Positions 61,819-64,000 of a stretch of 64,000 bases of DNA are shown piece after piece; position 1 is the stretch's first letter, and every line of letters begins with the position of its first letter. The notes below the pieces were generated by a model. It had not been told where the DNA came from and did no database searches. It saw nothing but the letters and a program-made list of their open reading frames with translations. This stretch comes from Sphingobium sp052327305. Its GTDB lineage: Bacteria > Pseudomonadota > Alphaproteobacteria > Sphingomonadales > Sphingomonadaceae. A program made the translations under genes and the position numbers. The stretch covers positions 1,302,001 to 1,366,000 of the forward strand of contig NZ_CP182486.1 in the NCBI RefSeq assembly GCF_052327305.1, given 5' to 3'.

Positions 61819-62124
61819 ATGCGCACGAGCGCGAAAAGACGTCCGATCACAGCGCCAATGCTCTGTGTCGCGCTGAGCGCCATCGCTCTGGCAAGCTGCG
61901 GAAAATCCGAGGAAAGTCCCACGAAGAAGGTCGAAATGCGCGACATGGAGGCCGTGGACGGAACAATAAGCGACGCGATGACGGATCTGGACGCAGTCCA
62001 GGTCGATGGTACAGCGCTGGCAAACAACGCGGCTGGAAGCACGGCTCCGGCCTCAGCCCGCCGCAAAACGCGTGAAGCGGACGACGAAGCAGAGCAGGAT
62101 GCAGAGACGGTCCCCGTCGAATGA
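61819..62124 (+). CDS. Small lipoprotein, unknown function
   Basis: 101 residues from ATG 61819. Signal sequence with lipobox LASC (about residues 24-27), then an acidic, Ala/Asp/Glu-rich tail without domain (EADDEAEQDAETV). The next gene starts 10 bp after its stop, so the two should be co-transcribed. Not recognised. Confidence 0.65.
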   Translation: MRTSAKRRPITAPMLCVALSAIALASCGKSEESPTKKVEMRDMEAVDGTISDAMTDLDAVQVDGTALANNAAGSTAPASARRKTREADDEAEQDAETVPVE

Positions 62125-62134
62125 GGATGAAATA

Positions 62135-62842
62135 ATGACGAAGGATATCATCGTTCCCAGCCGTCGCGCGACGGCGGGCCGGCTAGTCACGAAGGCGCTT
62201 GCCGCCGCGATGTTCCTTGTCGCGACAGGCTCGCCTGCATCCGCCCAGTTCTTCTGGAAACCCGCCGATCTCTCCACGCCCCCGATCACTGGCGCGGAGC
62301 CGAATGTGGGCGTCAACATGCCGGGTGCCACGCCCGCCGAACTCCAGGCCGGACTCGTCTGGCAGCTTCGCTCGGCGCTCAATGTCGCTGCGCTGCAGTG
62401 CGATTTCGAGCCAACCCTGCTGACGACCGGCAATTATAACGCGATGCTTGCGCAGCATGACGACGAGCTGGCAGATGCCTTCAAGACGGTCGCCCAGTAT
62501 TTCACTCGCACGGGTGGTAAGGTTGCGGGGCAGAAGCAGTTCGATCAGTACGGCACCAAGACCTATTCCGGTTTCTCGACGGTCAGGGCGCAATACACAT
62601 TCTGCCAAGTCGCGGGATCAGTTGGGCGCGACGCCATTTTCGCGCCGCGCGGCCAGCTTCATGCCGTCGCTGCAAAGCGGATGGGCGAACTCAAGAAAGC
62701 GCTGACGCCTGCGGGCGAGCAATATTTCACCAATCCTCTGCACGGATATGTGGCGACGCTTCCGCCCCTCGCCAAGGACTGCTGGAAGAAGGGCAAACTG
62801 CAGAAGAAGTGCCTCAATCAGTGGCCTCCGCAGGCCGGCTGA
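62135..62842 (+). CDS. Exported hypothetical protein
   Basis: 235 residues from ATG 62135 with GAGGATG upstream. Signal peptide (about residues 15-38, MFLVATGSPASAQ). The body has four Cys (ALQCDFEP, FCQVAG, KDCWKK, KKCLNQ) that may form two disulphides, and a conserved-looking NYNAMLAQHDDELADAFK helix. I do not recognise the family. It pairs with the small lipoprotein before it. Confidence 0.7.
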   Translation: MTKDIIVPSRRATAGRLVTKALAAAMFLVATGSPASAQFFWKPADLSTPPITGAEPNVGVNMPGATPAELQAGLVWQLRSALNVAALQCDFEPTLLTTGNYNAMLAQHDDELADAFKTVAQYFTRTGGKVAGQKQFDQYGTKTYSGFSTVRAQYTFCQVAGSVGRDAIFAPRGQLHAVAAKRMGELKKALTPAGEQYFTNPLHGYVATLPPLAKDCWKKGKLQKKCLNQWPPQAG

Positions 62843-62872
62843 TGCCCTGAAGAGTGCGGACTGAAATCTTCG

Positions 62873-62908
62873 TTGCCGGTCTGCTGTCACGAGGCAGCAG
62901 ACCGGCCC
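62873..62908. terminator. Strong hairpin between converging genes
   Basis: A perfect 12-bp stem GCCGGTCTGCTG/CAGCAGACCGGC (62875-62886 and 62895-62906) with an 8-nt loop lies between the hypothetical gene and queE. No T-run, so intrinsic termination is not certain. Confidence 0.55.
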
Positions 62909-62910
62909 GA

Positions 62911-63555
62911 TCACTTCAGTCCGAGCAGCTTATGGGACTGGAGTGTCAGCCGCCAGGACGGCCGGTCCATGACGAGGCTGATAGCCGCCGCTTCCGCTGT
63001 CGCATTCGCTGCGGAATCTCCCAGATCCATGGGCTGGACCAAACGGTTGGGGAAATCCCACGCTTCCAACTCGTCGAGATCGACACCCTCTTGCGGCCAG
63101 ACCAGCTTCAGTTCATCGCCACTGGTCTGCACGACAGCGCTGCCGGCCTTGGGACTGATGCACAGCCAGTCGACACCTGCGGTAGCCTTCAAGGTTCCGT
63201 TGCTTTCCACGGCGATCATCAGACCGCGCGCATGCAGCGCATCGACGAGCGCATCGTCGAGCTGCAGCATCGGCTCCCCGCCCGTGATCACGACGAAGCG
63301 CTCTTTCGCGTCGGCTTCGCCCCATAAAGCAAGGACAGCGTCCGCGAGCGCTGCTGCATCGACGAAACGACCGCCATTCTCGCCGTCCGTACCGACGAAG
63401 TCCGTGTCGCAGAAACGGCAAATCGCGTCCGCCCTGTCCTGCTCGCGGCCGGACCAGAGATTGCAGCCGGCGAAGCGCAGAAACACTGCTCTGCGACCGG
63501 CCTGCACGCCTTCCCCCTGCAAAGTCAGGAACATCTCCTTCACGGCATAGCTCAT
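62911..63555 (-). CDS. queE: 7-carboxy-7-deazaguanine synthase
   Basis: 214 residues. Radical-SAM enzyme of the preQ0/queuosine pathway. The Cys set is the QueE variant: CNLWSGREQDRADAICRFC (C-x14-C-x2-C, about residues 31-49). EMFLTLQGEGVQAGR at the start and ITGGEPMLQ follow. It converts carboxytetrahydropterin to CDG. 9 bp after queC. Confidence 0.94.
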   Translation of the reverse strand: MSYAVKEMFLTLQGEGVQAGRRAVFLRFAGCNLWSGREQDRADAICRFCDTDFVGTDGENGGRFVDAAALADAVLALWGEADAKERFVVITGGEPMLQLDDALVDALHARGLMIAVESNGTLKATAGVDWLCISPKAGSAVVQTSGDELKLVWPQEGVDLDELEAWDFPNRLVQPMDLGDSAANATAEAAAISLVMDRPSWRLTLQSHKLLGLK

Positions 63556-63564
63556 GGTGCAGGT

Positions 63565-64000
63565 TTAGGGTGAGACGGCATAGCGCGTCGGGTCCGGTAG
63601 ACCGGCCTCAGCATAGCCCTTGGCACGAAGCCGACAGCTGTCGCAAAGGCCGCAGTGCAGCCCGTCCGCAGTTGGATCATAGCAGGACCAGCTCAACCCG
63701 GCATCCAGCCCCAGCCGGTCCGCCTCGCGAGCGATGTCTGCCTTTGTCATATGCTGGAGCGGCGCTTCGATGGTCACGCCGCGTCCCTCAACGCCGGCTT
63801 TAGTGGCGAGATTCGCCATGGTCTGGAACGCTGCGATGAACTCTGGGCGGCAGTCCGGATAACCCGAATAATCGAGCGCGTTGACACCGATATAGATGTG
63901 GCGGGCCTTCGTGACCTCCGCCAGCCCCAAGGTCAGTGAGAGGAATATGGTATTGCGCGCGGGCACATAAGTGACCGGGATGCCACTCTCATCCACACCG
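63565..64000 (-). CDS. queC: 7-cyano-7-deazaguanine synthase (5' partial)
   Basis: 145 codons of the C-terminal part are in the window and the frame runs off the right edge. VPARNTIFLSLTLGLAEV and ALDYSGYPDCRPEFI, LSWSCYDP and the zinc Cys set CGLCDSCRLRAKGY are QueC marks. It makes preQ0 from CDG with ammonia and ATP. Same operon as queE. Confidence 0.94.
   Translation of the reverse strand, partial: GVDESGIPVTYVPARNTIFLSLTLGLAEVTKARHIYIGVNALDYSGYPDCRPEFIAAFQTMANLATKAGVEGRGVTIEAPLQHMTKADIAREADRLGLDAGLSWSCYDPTADGLHCGLCDSCRLRAKGYAEAGLPDPTRYAVSP

Overview
The window looks like a chromosome segment of an alphaproteobacterium of the Sphingomonadales (Sphingomonas/Sphingobium/Novosphingobium type; genus not resolved). 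The grounds are high GC, a class I lysyl-tRNA synthetase, an rpmF-plsX-fabH-ihfA-merR block, a GTTC-N7-GTTC SOS box, an exosortase of the XrtV type with its accessory protein, two RcnB-family proteins, and a petABC operon. No rRNA, tRNA, CRISPR array, integrase or intact transposase was seen.

Layout. 1-8.9 kb: end of an AI-2E family permease, an FKBP isomerase, rpsU, a class II aldolase with an orphan 2Fe-2S subunit, an unrecognised AT-richer gene, two RcnB-family proteins around a prolyl-hydroxylase-like 2OG-Fe(II) oxygenase, and a DUF885 peptidase-like protein. 8.9-12.6 kb: an iron island (TonB-dependent siderophore receptor, a 59-residue membrane protein, a PepSY membrane protein) with two Fur-like boxes. 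12.9-24.6 kb: housekeeping genes (lysK, PilZ, a DinG/XPD-like helicase behind an SOS box, SixA-like phosphatase, merR-ihfA-fabH-plsX-rpmF, MBL hydrolase, cobB-like deacylase, dapB-nth).

24.7-27.6 kb holds six tightly overlapping phage-like genes: a spike-base protein of the Rcc01079 type, a head-spike-fibre-like protein, an unknown, a holin-like protein, a SAR-type endolysin and an Rz-like spanin. No capsid, terminase or integrase gene accompanies them. The best reading is a spike-plus-lysis accessory operon of a gene transfer agent (or a prophage remnant). A 270-bp MITE-like element with 27-bp inverted ends lies just downstream.

28.1-55.0 kb is a large exopolysaccharide locus coupled to an exosortase: xrtV-like exosortase, EpsI and EpsD-like proteins, a Wzx flippase, a Wzy-like polymerase, six glycosyl/phosphoglycosyl transferases, two hexapeptide acetyltransferases, a GH-A-like hydrolase, a TPR lipoprotein, the export set (Wza-like, outer-membrane barrel, Wzz, split tyrosine kinase, low-MW phosphatase), rmlACDB for dTDP-rhamnose, the XrtV accessory protein and galU. 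It should make, flip, polymerise and export a rhamnose-containing polymer.

55.0-64.0 kb is housekeeping again: GFA-family protein, cytochrome bc1 (petABC), trmL-hemF, a membrane protein, lipB, two small exported proteins, queE and the 3' part of queC.
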